This document shows, piece after piece, positions 30,275 to 39,868 of a stretch of DNA of 64,000 nt; within the stretch, counting starts at the first letter, position 1, and the number at the start of each line of letters is the position of its first letter. The notes under the pieces are model-generated. The model was not told where the DNA came from. It worked only from the letters and a program-made list of their open reading frames with translations, and did no database searches. The stretch comes from Diplonema japonicum (lineage: Eukaryota > Euglenozoa > Diplonemea > Diplonemida > Diplonemidae), in NCBI GenBank assembly GCA_964019335.1, contig OZ025683.1:62001-126000 (forward strand), given 5' to 3'. The position numbers were made by a program, and so were the translations under genes.

Positions 30275-31955
30275 TTATTCTCTGGAAGGCCCGATCTCGG
30301 CAGGGGTCAAAGAGATCTTTGTCACCGAGTCGGCTTCCCAAGAGTCTGCGGGTGTTTTGTGAGGTTTGCATTTGTTGATTCATACCACCGTTTCCAATAT
30401 GCACCCAAGCGTCCATTTCCTGCGGCATAAGCTCTACTCTGTGCTCCTCTTCGCTCTTGATGTAGCCAAGACCTTCCTTCATATTGTCATCAATGCCCAG
30501 CTTCCACTTGTTGTGCGGGTCTGAGAAAATCCTCCACACTGTCAACTCGGGGTTGGTCTCACCCGTACGCTTCCAGTAGGGGTGACCCCTTACTGTTTTC
30601 TTTGTATCCAGGTGGTACTCACCCACGGCTTCAGGCAGCGATGCCGCTGTCACATACAGAACCTTGGGCACCGTGTCTTTGAAGTCCAGATCAGGTTCCG
30701 CCTCAACAGCGGGTTTGGTCTCCACAGGTGCCTTCTTCGCTAGCTTGTCGAACATCCCAATGTAGGTAGCTTTGTCCTTTTTCTTCTGTTTAATTTCTGC
30801 CTTTGCCACAAGGTCGAGTTCGGTCTTTGCCGCCGCGTTGTCTGGCTGAAGAAGAAGCACCATCCTGGCATCAGCACGGCACCCTTCGTAGTCGGCACGG
30901 AGCCTTCTTGCCTTCGTACGCCTTTGCAGAGCGCGTAGGTTCTTCGAGTCGATCTCCAATGCCTTGGTGCAGTTCCCCTCCGCATTGGCGTACGACTGCA
31001 TCTCAAGCTGCACGGCGGCAAGGTTTGTGAGCAGCGGAAGTCGTACCTTCTTCAGTGCCGCATCGTCACCTTCGATGTAGGTCAGCCCCGCATCGTACTT
31101 TGCAGCAGCCCTCCAGAATTTCTTAGCTTTGTACAGATCGTTGCCTTCTACTTTTCTGAGCTCGCCCTCCCGGATCTTGTCCTCCGTCGTCGTCACCTCG
31201 TATGTCTGCTTCACATTCTTGAACTCCCCGATTGCAATAACTACCTTCGCATCCGGACCCTCCACTCCGTATTGCGACCAGTTGCCCCCTTTGATGACAA
31301 ATCGTGCTGTTTCATTGGCAGTCATGGTCTTGACAGCCAGTTCGATCTGGTCGCTGACCATCTGGTCGCCCATGATGACGTCCTGCTTGAAAACCGGTGT
31401 GAGAGATGAGCAGTCGGTGGGGTCTTCTTCCTCATCTTCACCGTTGTTGTACTTCTCAACAGAGTAGATGGTGAGGGGCACCGTAGACTCGTAGAGGGGC
31501 TTTGTGAAGGACATCTCTGCGGGGACCAGTATGTCCTTCATCATCGACCCGTTCTTCTTCTCGGAGCAGTCTTCGTATGAAGTCCACGAGAGCAGCTCCA
31601 CATCGAACACGAGAGTGGCTGCAGGGGGGATGGCAGGCACCTTACCCTCCTCCCCATATGCCAGGGAGTGGTGGATGGTAAGCACCGACCTTTCCCCCTT
31701 CCTCATGGTAGAGATACCATGATCCCACCCCTTGATCACCTGTCCCTTGCCAATCGTAAAGTTGATGGCCTCATTCCTATCCCTGCTAGAATCGAACTGT
31801 GTTCCAGACGTGAACGTCCCCACGTAGTGCACGAACACCTTCGCCCCCGCACGAGGCGTCGCCTTCCCCCTCCCAACCTTGACACATTTCTTTATCAGCT
31901 TCTCATCCCCCAGGACATCGATCACCTGCCCTTCTTCAGTTGCAATCTTGCTCAT
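30275..31955 (-). CDS. FKBP-type peptidyl-prolyl isomerase with TPR and a novel C-terminal domain
   Basis: Exons 30386-31955 and 30275-30345 give 546 residues; a 40-nt GTATG...CAG intron lies at 30346-30385. Reading through the intron gives a longer, worse tail; splicing gives VHIGNGDSWEADSVTKISLT at the end. Residues 35-130 are an active-looking FKBP domain (FVHYVGTFTSGTQFDSS, GQVIKGWDHGISTM, GERSVLTI, LAYGEEG). A degenerate second FKBP-like domain follows, then three TPR helices pairs (EGNDLYKAKKFWRAAAKYDA, LTNLAAVQLEMQSYANAEGN) as in Hsp90-binding FKBPs. The last 110 residues form a separate Trp-rich domain I do not recognise. A cytosolic co-chaperone is likely. Confidence 0.85.
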
Positions 31956-32044
31956 CTTCCTTTTTATATTTTCCTGTGGAGCAAGGTTCACGTAAGGCCA
32001 CAGTGTCAAAAGAGAATAAAACTAACTATTATAAAACATACAAT

Positions 32045-33028
32045 CTATTCTTCAAACCCCTCTTCCTCTTCCCCTTCCCCCTCCCCATACTGCGCCAGCA
32101 GTTGTTGTTGTTTCCGCCGCTGCCGCTCCTCTTCCAGTGCTTTTTTCTCCTCTTCCTTCTCACGTTGCCATTCAGCTGTTGGAACAGAAAACTCGTGCTC
32201 GTTGCGGCCAAGGTTCCAGCCTGACTTGGGCCGCTGCCATGGTAGGGCATCCTCGTCAATGTCGGTGGGGAGGGTTCCAAGAATAGTACGTGGTATGTAA
32301 GGGTTCTCAGGGTTATTTGCGAAGGAGTAGGGGCCGGGGGCAAGAGGGCCTATGGTGCCCTTAATCTCCCCCCTGCCTCTTGTTATATTGAGGAGGTCTC
32401 TCGTGACGACGGGGTTGCCCCGCATCAGCACACCAGTCACATCTTCGTCCGAGATAAGCGCCGACGCCTTGGAATCGAGCTTAGGGACATCCTTCAGTCT
32501 CGGCTTCCAGTTCTGTGTTGCGGGCAGCACGTAAGGTGTTGGGCCTCCTTTGACCCCGTCTGGGTACATGCGTAGCTCAGGTTGTGCATGTCTTCCGTCA
32601 GGGTTGTAGGGAAGGTCCATCTGTCTCCCTGTAGGTGTTTCAGAGAAGTCTTTGACGAGGTCAGGCCGTGTTTCGTACTGCATGGGGAACCTCTCCCTAA
32701 GTGAGGCCACGTGCCCGTAATGATCTTTCAACGGCATGTCGGGCTGTCGTAAGTAATAACCTGTCTCGTCCACGCCGTGCAAGCCTGCAGTGCTGAGAGT
32801 GGCTGTCGAACGGGGGAAGGTCAGTGGGAGGTTCAAGACAGGGGCATCCTCCTGGGGTTTCTCTTCCACTCTCAGTTTAACACTTCGCGGCAGGGACGGC
32901 AAAGGCTCAGGGATATGCTTGTAGTTGCTAGTTCTTTTATCTTCGTTTGCATACAACCAGCAGGCACATAATGCAAACAGGAAGGCAAGGGTCACCAAAA
33001 CTATTACTAAAACTACCCATAGTTCCAT
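32045..33028 (-). CDS. Single-pass membrane protein, unknown, 327 aa
   Basis: The start at 33028 gives MELWVVLVIVLVTLAFLFAL, a strong N-terminal TM or signal anchor; CCCACAG lies 5 nt upstream. The rest is soluble, Pro-rich and basic, with repeated P-x-Y/W elements (NPENPYIPRTILGTLP, LPWQRPKSGWNL) and an acidic, Glu-rich coiled tail (EKEEEKKALEEERQRR). No known domain is seen. The many short Pro/aromatic motifs suggest an extended scaffold facing the cytosol. Confidence 0.55.
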   Translation of the reverse strand: MELWVVLVIVLVTLAFLFALCACWLYANEDKRTSNYKHIPEPLPSLPRSVKLRVEEKPQEDAPVLNLPLTFPRSTATLSTAGLHGVDETGYYLRQPDMPLKDHYGHVASLRERFPMQYETRPDLVKDFSETPTGRQMDLPYNPDGRHAQPELRMYPDGVKGGPTPYVLPATQNWKPRLKDVPKLDSKASALISDEDVTGVLMRGNPVVTRDLLNITRGRGEIKGTIGPLAPGPYSFANNPENPYIPRTILGTLPTDIDEDALPWQRPKSGWNLGRNEHEFSVPTAEWQREKEEEKKALEEERQRRKQQQLLAQYGEGEGEEEEGFEE

Positions 33029-33724
33029 TCGTACTGTGGGCAATAGTTGTGTGGAGGAAGAAGAATAATGAACCAATGAATTAGAATATTGTTTTTTTTT
33101 TTTTTTTTTTTTCTTCTTCTTTTCTTTTTTTTAAAAAATAAAGGGCTTCAACTGGCTTTTCAACCCAACCCAACGGGCTGCGAAAGGAACCAAAAGGAGA
33201 TACAACAGAAAAACAAAAATCACTCATTTCCTTAGTTCTTCGCCTGGTGTAGGCGGCCCACTGTCTTTAACTTTTCGTCGATGCAGGGTCTTAGGTTGGC
33301 CGTCGAAAAAGGGGGGGGTGGGGCAATAAAGGGGAGGGGAGGCACTGAGCGAGATCCAACAATAAAGTAAAGTACACCGAAGGTCTCATGAAAATCTACT
33401 ACCCACCCCACAAAGAGTGGCCTGCTCACCTAGTCTTTTATGATGCCATCAGGGGCTGAGCCCCTGCAGCGTATGGTGACAAGTCTGCACGAGAGCAAGG
33501 TCCTTGTTCGGAATCAAGAAAATCAAAAACATTGGCTTTTTTTTTTATCTCCACTTTTTTTTCTCATTTCCGCTTCAAGATCTTTACAAACCCTTCACTT
33601 CAGGGACGGGTGACGGAACCGGGAAAAAAAAAAAGAAAAAGAAAATTATATAAGAGATAAAGGAGGCCAGTGTTGATGGCACCCTGTGGGAAAAAAAAAA
33701 GAACACAAGCGAAGGGCAAATATC
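33029..33724. other. Spacer with palindromic hairpin
   Basis: This is T- and A-rich low-complexity DNA. A perfect palindromic stem CAGGGGCT/AGCCCCTG lies at 33450-33466, in the 3' region of the CISD gene or the leader of the membrane protein. No gene is seen; the small minus-strand frame at 33232-33429 is not convincing. Confidence 0.5.
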
Positions 33725-34286
33725 TTACTTCTTGATGATGAGGGGGCCAACGTTGTCCCCAGTCGCCTTGTTGTGTGCGTTGTGCGAGCCTACGCGTTGT
33801 TCAAATATTATGTAAAAAAAAAAAAGAAAAATAATACCATCACAGTAAGGGAAGTTCTTGGACTTCCAGCACCTGCACATCACAAGCTGGTCTTTGCCGG
33901 CCGTTGCCATGGCTTCTGGGATGGGAATGGTGTCGGCCACCTATTCAGAAAATGTAATGTTTATGTTATGCTACACAAGAACAGCACACCTTATCCTTGT
34001 CCAACTGGATCTTGTTGTTGATCCTCTTCGACACACGAGCACCCCCGGGCACCATGCTCCACAGCCCGAGGAGGATGAAGAGAGCTGTCACAGTCACACT
34101 GCCCAAAAAGATCATCTCGTCAGGGTTCATCTTGGAGAGCTCTTCAGTGGTCTGATAGTTTAAATATTACATTTATTCTTCTTTTTTTCCCATTTTCTTT
34201 TCAATCCACACCTTGGAAAGGGGCAGGTCAGCCAGGTACTGGGGCACCTTGACCTTCACGAATTCATAAACAAACGAGCAAACCAT
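33725..34286 (-). CDS. CISD/mitoNEET-type CDGSH iron-sulfur protein, four exons
   Basis: Exons 34212-34286, 33990-34151, 33838-33940 and 33725-33789 join through introns of 60, 49 and 48 nt to give 134 residues. No single open frame shows this gene. Residues 37-56 are a TM anchor ([20 protein letters not shown]). The CDGSH cluster follows: [20 protein letters not shown] carries the three Cys and one His that bind the 2Fe-2S cluster, the last part coming from exon 4. [11 protein letters not shown] is the typical ending. Family members sit in the outer mitochondrial or ER membrane and transfer Fe-S clusters or electrons. Size and layout match animal CISD1/CISD2 well. Confidence 0.9.
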
Positions 34287-34391
34287 TTTTTCTTCTTTTG
34301 TCAATTTCCTTCTTTGTTCAAATTACTAACAAATATTGTCCAAAGAAAAAAAAGGAAAAGAAAAAAAAAAGAAAACTGCTAAATACTGTGC

Positions 34392-35348
34392 TCAGCTGCG
34401 CCATGATACGGGTGATGTGGACTTCGACCTGCCGCCATGGATGCCCATACGCCGTAGTCGTTGTCCCTTTCGCATCAAATCGGGTGTCGTGGGGGCGCCT
34501 GTTGCAAGCTTCTCTTTAAGTCTCTTGGTGTCTGTCCCGAAGTCAGACTCGTACCACTTCCAAGGTCCGTACGACCCTGGGTCATCTGGGATCACCTGCG
34601 GGCTGGGGTTGTGTGGTGCCTTGCGAGACAGCCTGTAGCAACCTGGGAGTGCATAGACCTGCTCACCGTAACCACTTTTCAGTCTCCCTGAGTTGTTGTC
34701 TCTCGCGATGCTCTTCCGCAGCTCTTCTTGGCTCAGAACGAGCCTCACAAGAAGCTCTACATGCCTGTACACATCTCCATAAGTGTCCAAAAGGTTTGCT
34801 ATCTTCCCCCCTCCATAGTCCCTCGCCAGCATGTTCGCAAACTGCCCTACTGTCCGGTGTTTCGAGTGAATCCATCTCACACACTTTTCTATTTCAAGCT
34901 CGTCGGCAAATTTTATTGTTGCTTTCAAAATCGGAAGAAAGTCCAGCATGCTGGTACCTGCGCCCATCCTGTAGTCGTAGCCATTGGAGTACGGGTTCTC
35001 ATCCAGCATCGGTGCGTCTCCCCGCCGACGCACCATGGCAACCCTCTCGTTGTGCTCCTTGAAGGACACCTCGTTCATGATCACCTTTTCAAACATTGTT
35101 GCTCGCTTGGCTGATGCATGCAGCTCTTTATCTCTCTCTTTCTGCATTTTGTTTATCGACAGCCTTGTCGGGCTTGCCTTGTCATCGTCTTTCAGCATCC
35201 GCCTCAGCCTCATTGACCGCAATGGTTTGCCTCCCAGCATCTCCGCCACCCTTTGCTCTTTCCCCCCCCATGAATATGACTGCTTCAACTTGGTGTCTGA
35301 CCAGGCCGAAGCCAGGTTCATCACCCTTTTCCCTCTCGCACCGCTCAT
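34392..35348 (-). CDS. Unknown basic protein, 318 aa
   Basis: A single open frame starts at Met 35348 shortly after an AG. It is basic overall, with a helical N-terminal third (MRLRRMLKDDDKASPTRLS) and a central acidic-aromatic region (GAGTSMLDFLPILKATIKFA). A folded segment containing GQFANMLARDYGGGKIANLL follows. The end is Arg/Ser-rich. No family is recognised. The arrangement of a short basic tail and one compact helical domain would suit an axonemal or basal-body protein, but this is only inference. Confidence 0.5.
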   Translation of the reverse strand: MSGARGKRVMNLASAWSDTKLKQSYSWGGKEQRVAEMLGGKPLRSMRLRRMLKDDDKASPTRLSINKMQKERDKELHASAKRATMFEKVIMNEVSFKEHNERVAMVRRRGDAPMLDENPYSNGYDYRMGAGTSMLDFLPILKATIKFADELEIEKCVRWIHSKHRTVGQFANMLARDYGGGKIANLLDTYGDVYRHVELLVRLVLSQEELRKSIARDNNSGRLKSGYGEQVYALPGCYRLSRKAPHNPSPQVIPDDPGSYGPWKWYESDFGTDTKRLKEKLATGAPTTPDLMRKGQRLRRMGIHGGRSKSTSPVSWRS

Positions 35349-35516
35349 TGTGCACCCCTTCCTTGAGTGTTTAAGGTTTTCAAAGGATGGGAATGATATA
35401 AACAGCTGTAAAATCTAAAGTTACATAATTCCTACAGGTTTATAGTCTATCTAATCTTCCGGTTAACAAAAAGCACCCGAATGGAGCAGAACGCACACAT
35501 GGTATGCACCACCACA

Positions 35517-36586
35517 TCAAGGTGCGGGACACTCGGGCTTGGGGGGCGGGTTGTAGAAGTTGGGGTGGTACTTTGTGAGGTACTCATGGTAGCACACCTG
35601 TTAGTTTTAAGGCTTAGTGAGACGCATACCTGTTCCATTGTGAGCCTGTCGGCCTCGTTCCTGCTGAGAGTCACGTTGAGGAAGCTCTTGCAGTCCTCGC
35701 TGAGATGCTCTGGTACGTGGACAGTAGCCTGTTGGGTGTGTTTGTGGATAATACACATACATGTGCAATCGCATCGCAAGTACTCTTTTGATCCTCGTAG
35801 CCTGAAAAGGGTGTGTGGCCCAGCAACATTTCGTAAGCCATAACCCCTAGAGCCCACACATCCGACTTGTACCCCATGCCACCATTGTTCAAGAACTCAG
35901 GCGACAGGTAATCAAGAGTCCCGCACAGTGTGCCTCTCCTCTCAGCCCTGGTCTTCAGGACACCCACTGACCCGAAGTCAGCAAGCAGCAGGTTCCTGTC
36001 AGCATCGATCAAGCAGTTCTCGAGCTTCAGATCTCTATGAATGATCATGGGGTTGTGTTTGTGCAGGTACGCCAGTGCGAGAGCTGCTTGCTTGATGTAC
36101 TGTTATTTGTTGTTTGGTTGAATAGTGCGAACATACGAATGCAACATCCTCCTCCTTCATGTGCCCCAAGGCGTCTCCGAAGTAGTTGAACAGGTCACCG
36201 TTTTCACAGTACTGCAGAACCAGATATTTATATGTGAGGTCCTCGAATGTGGTGTAAAGCCTCACAATGAACGGGTGTCTGAGTTTCTGGTGGGTTCTTG
36301 TCTCAGCCGACCATGATGAGCGCACTGCGATGGCTCTTTCGTTGGGCATTGTTTCCAAAATACTCTTATCAAGGCGTTTAAGGGCAACAATCTTGCCCGT
36401 TACCTTCTCTCTAGCCTTATAGACGACAGCCAACTCCGTTCTGCCAATCTCTGCAAGCAGTTCAAACTGATCGACTGAGGTTAATTTTGGTAGTTCTTTC
36501 TCCTCTTCCGAGGCCACATGCTCCTTTACCAAAGGTTGCCCATCTGAGTCCCTCCTGAGCTTCACAATTTTCCTCTCCAGTTGCAT
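35517..36586 (-). CDS. Serine/threonine protein kinase with atypical glycine loop, four exons
   Basis: Exons 36137-36586, 35761-36099, 35630-35728 and 35517-35597 join through introns of 37, 32 and 32 nt to give 322 residues. Kinase landmarks: IVALKRLDK (ATP-binding Lys), IIHRDLKLENCL (catalytic loop), LLADFGSVG (DFG), LCGTLDYLSPEF (APE-like), YKSDVWALGVMAYEMLLG. The Gly-rich loop reads IGRTELAVVY instead of GxGxxGxV, so ATP binding may be altered. The C-lobe ends normally only after both 32-nt introns are removed. The HRDLKLEN and GTLDYLSPE style is closest to Aurora/AGC kinases, but the subgroup is uncertain. An AG acceptor lies 10 nt before the start. Confidence 0.85.
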
Positions 36587-36759
36587 TGTTGTCTTCCTGT
36601 TATGAACGATACGTTGGAAACAAAATGAAAATAGAAAAGCAAGTATTGTAAACCAAGAAAGTGAATCACCGGGGAAACATTTTTTTTTTTTTTTTTTACT
36701 TTGACTTTTCAGAATTCCCAGGGGCTGACTAAGCAAAAACGTAACTTGACTGATGGGTG

Positions 36760-37911
36760 TCACCATTCGAGAAGGTGTTGGATTACCTCGGTCACCACTG
36801 CAACACAAACTGAGTTCCCTAACAACCTATACTGCTGTTTCAGCGTGGTTTCGGGGTGGAAGGTAAAACTGTCGGGAAAGCACAGCAGCTGCCGTATTTC
36901 ATCAGGGGTGAAATGCCGGATCTTCAGCTGCAGGAGGCCGCATGAATCAGGGCCCGCCTTGCACCCCGCTGTGTGTTCTGCAATGCAAGCCTTGACATCC
37001 TCCTTCGACGCAGCATTCAGGCACATCATACTCCCTGTGCCTTCCACGTACTGCGGGTAACCCTTGGTGAAGCACATCGATCCCTTGCTGTGAGGGAACA
37101 CAATATCCATGAGCCTGGTGAGAGGCGTGCAGAGCTGCGCTGCAGATAGCATGCGCTCCGGCACCTCCTCTACGCCTTTGTTAAAGAACTCTTGTAGTGT
37201 TGGCAACCCGATGGCCGCGACCCCTGCACCCGGAGGCACAGTGGACAGTGGGACAGCCATGCCGAACATAGGCCTGTTGTTTTCATCGTCACATTTCTTT
37301 TTAGCTATCAAATAATATCTAAGCCTGCTGTTAGGAACGCCTATTTGGTTAGGATTGAGGAGGTATTCCTTCACAGAGTAGCCTAGGGAGATGAGGAGCT
37401 CGTGTAGGTCGTCCCTCGGTGTCGAAGTCTCGAAATTTTTTACGTTCTCGATGAAGAGGATACCTGGGCGTTCTGTGTGGTGCATCTCTTCAAGAGTGTT
37501 CAGAAGGAAGTAGAAGGAGTTGGTGCGTGCATCGGAGCTGCCTTTCTGAAGACCCATCCGAGTGAAGGGTTGGCATGGAGGACTTGCCAACCATGCATCG
37601 GCTTTGATTTTACTTAGTTCCCCTTTCTTCAGACTCTCGATGCTGCACTGTCTCACTTTTGTCTCTCGGAAGTTGTGCTTGTAAGTTCTGTTTGCCAGAT
37701 CATTGATCTCAACACACATTGCCACCTTGCCTTTGACCCCTGCTCGCCTACATGCCTCGTCGAAGGCATAGTGGTTGCCACCGATCCCACTGTAGAAGTC
37801 AACAGCTGTGATCACCTCACCCGCTTGCCAAAGCCCACGTTTGTCCTCTTTATGGGCAGATAGCTCACCTTTCTTCAGTGCTGTCCTCACAGCAGCATCC
37901 CAGCAAGTCAT
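36760..37911 (-). CDS. TRDMT1: Dnmt2/TRDMT1-type tRNA cytosine-C5 methyltransferase
   Basis: The protein has 383 residues from Met at 37911. SAM-binding motif I is AVDFYSGIGGNHYAFDEA. The catalytic PPC motif sits in ASPPCQPFTRMGLQKGSSDA, and the ENVKNFE motif follows. The CFT triplet diagnostic of Dnmt2 is present in SMCFTKGYPQYVEGTGS, and LLGNSVCVAVVTEVI gives motif X. Dnmt2 methylates C38 of tRNA-Asp in eukaryotes, protecting it from cleavage. The open frame above 37911 is hydrophobic leader after an AG acceptor and is excluded. Confidence 0.9.
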   Translation of the reverse strand: MTCWDAAVRTALKKGELSAHKEDKRGLWQAGEVITAVDFYSGIGGNHYAFDEACRRAGVKGKVAMCVEINDLANRTYKHNFRETKVRQCSIESLKKGELSKIKADAWLASPPCQPFTRMGLQKGSSDARTNSFYFLLNTLEEMHHTERPGILFIENVKNFETSTPRDDLHELLISLGYSVKEYLLNPNQIGVPNSRLRYYLIAKKKCDDENNRPMFGMAVPLSTVPPGAGVAAIGLPTLQEFFNKGVEEVPERMLSAAQLCTPLTRLMDIVFPHSKGSMCFTKGYPQYVEGTGSMMCLNAASKEDVKACIAEHTAGCKAGPDSCGLLQLKIRHFTPDEIRQLLCFPDSFTFHPETTLKQQYRLLGNSVCVAVVTEVIQHLLEW

Positions 37912-38442
37912 AGATAGCACCCTATTTGTGGAAGTTTGTGCATGAAGCAACGAAAAATAGCAAAGACATAAAAGAGATAAAGGCAAAAACACGAAGAGAA
38001 GAACATAATGAAAACTTACTTTTTTTATTCTCCCCCATAGGGTTATGTTGGCAAAGAAACATGTTTCAAGTTTTTGAAAATACTGTAAAACAATTCACTA
38101 TGATAGGAACGAAGTGGTAGTCTGTAGCAACGGCCCACAACAAAAAAATCACCGGAAGATAAAATATCCGGACCGCCGAAACATCTGGTGATTTTTTCTT
38201 CTGGACATTTTATCTTCCAGACATTTTTTTGGGGCACTTTCCAAGGGGGTACCTAGCCTGTCCTATGCACTGTCTCCCCCTGTCTGCTGCAGTTTCCCTT
38301 TTCTGTTGCAAGAGCCTTAAAGATGGTAAAAATAAAACTAAGAAAAGGGGTGAAGAAAGGGCAAGCAACGTCCTACCTGTCTGCACATCTTGTTTGCTGC
38401 CTTCGCAGCCTTAGCAGTGCACCTGGCCTCGGCCTCAGCAAG
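37912..38442. other. End of the minus-strand unit; start of the strand-switch region
   Basis: No gene is seen. An interrupted inverted repeat lies at about 38151-38230 (GGAAGATAAAATATCCGG and TTTTATCTTCCAGAC). It marks the change from cellular minus-strand genes to mobile DNA. Confidence 0.5.
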
Positions 38443-38598
38443 CAGTGATGGGTGAATCCGGTCCGGTCCGGTGTACCCATTTTACCGGTCTGACCGGACT
38501 GTGCGGACTGACCGGATCGGCCGGTCTGACCGGACTCAGAAATTTTCTGCAATTTTTGACACACCTGCAAACACTTTTTTTTCAAATATTTTTGGACA

Positions 38599-38653
<55 letters not shown>

Positions 38654-39868
38654 CTTCTTTTTCTTCTTCTTCATACCACAGACATGCACAGCTCCATCAA
38701 GCCATTTGACACATTTGCACCTATCTACTCCAGTGCACTGCAGCTGCAGGTATGTACAAATGTCCGGAAATGTTGTATTTGGATGTAATACAACCCGGCT
38801 GTGGTGATCGATGCGGAACACAGAAGAAGCTACAACCCGGCCGCGGTGAGAGATATGAGTTAAAGGACCTGCACAAGACTACTTGATTACAGGGGGTACA
38901 CCACAGCCGAGTTGTAGCTTCTTCTGCGTTCCGTGTCGTGTCCTTAATGTGTGTGGTGTTCAGCTCAACCCCAGCCGGGGCGTCCTGGGTAACCAAGATT
39001 CTGCTCGTGCAGGGGTGGGTCGTTCCGTTCCCTTCCGCCAAACTGAAAGTCGGAACTTGGCGGAATGGCAGAACCGGAACTTGGCGGAACAGGGAATTCC
39101 TTACCTTTTTTTTTTGTTTTAACAATATTATTGTCGAGACTAAAAACTAGTTGATGGCAGCGTAATGAGCTATTTTATTAGGTAAAATTCCGCTCGTGCA
39201 CACAAACAAATGGAGTGCCAAACTAGTTTATTTTATTTTTTTCCCCTTTTTTTTTCCTCTTTGCATCATCAAGGTTGAAAGTGGTGACTATATCACCACA
39301 ACACTGACAGCACAATATTCCGTGTCGTGTCCTTAATGTGTGCAATGTGCAGCTCAACACCAGCTGGTGCCCTAAGTAGTTTACTCACCCTGAGCATCTG
39401 CAATTTGTTCTTCCACTCAGGGTGCTACAGGTGATGACTGGCCAAGTGGATGGAGGAAAATGCCTGTTCGTCGTGTTGGTGGCGCCCGCACAAGAACTGT
39501 TTACTTGATACAGGGGGGCACTGCAGCCGAGTTGTAGCTTCTTCTGCATTGTTTGCTTGTTCTGTGTTGTGTTCTTAATGTGTGCAGTGTGCAGCTTAAC
39601 CCCAGCCGGAGCAACCCGGGGTAACCAAGATTCTGCGCTCATGCAGTTTGCTGCCAATTCATCACCCTGAGCACCTGCATTATGTCTCCGGGTTGTAGCT
39701 TCTTCTGCGTTCTGCATCGTGTCCTTAATCACCGCAGCCGAGTTGTAGCTTCTTCTGTGTTCCGTGTCGTGTCCTTAATGTGTGCGGTGTTCAGCTCAAC
39801 CCTAGCCAGGGTAACCAAGATTCTGCACTCGTGTGGTTTGCTTGGTGATGACTGATGAGGAGGTCAAC
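38443..39868 (+). repeat. Truncated copy of the CAGTGATGGGTG-ended TIR element plus satellite
   Basis: This starts with CAGTGATGGGTGAATCCGG and subterminal CCGGTC/GGACTGACC repeats, then a T tract of about 50 bases, the 22-codon exon cassette, and satellite-like units. It parallels 52089-53700 base for base over most of its length. It breaks off at about 39868, where the Polinton polymerase begins. No right-hand TIR is found for this copy. Confidence 0.7.
38684..38749 (+). other. Repeated 22-codon exon cassette, copy a
   Basis: A T/C tract and CCACAG are followed 2 nt later by an ATG opening a 22-codon frame (MHSSIKPFDTFAPIYSS-like) that ends exactly at CTGCAG before GTATGT. It has the layout of a first coding exon with its own acceptor and donor. 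Further copies are at 49411-49476 and 52325-52381. Confidence 0.5.

Noticed and set aside
38582-38821. Poly-Lys/poly-Phe ORFs over the long T tract
   Set aside because: Produced by a homopolymer inside a repeat.
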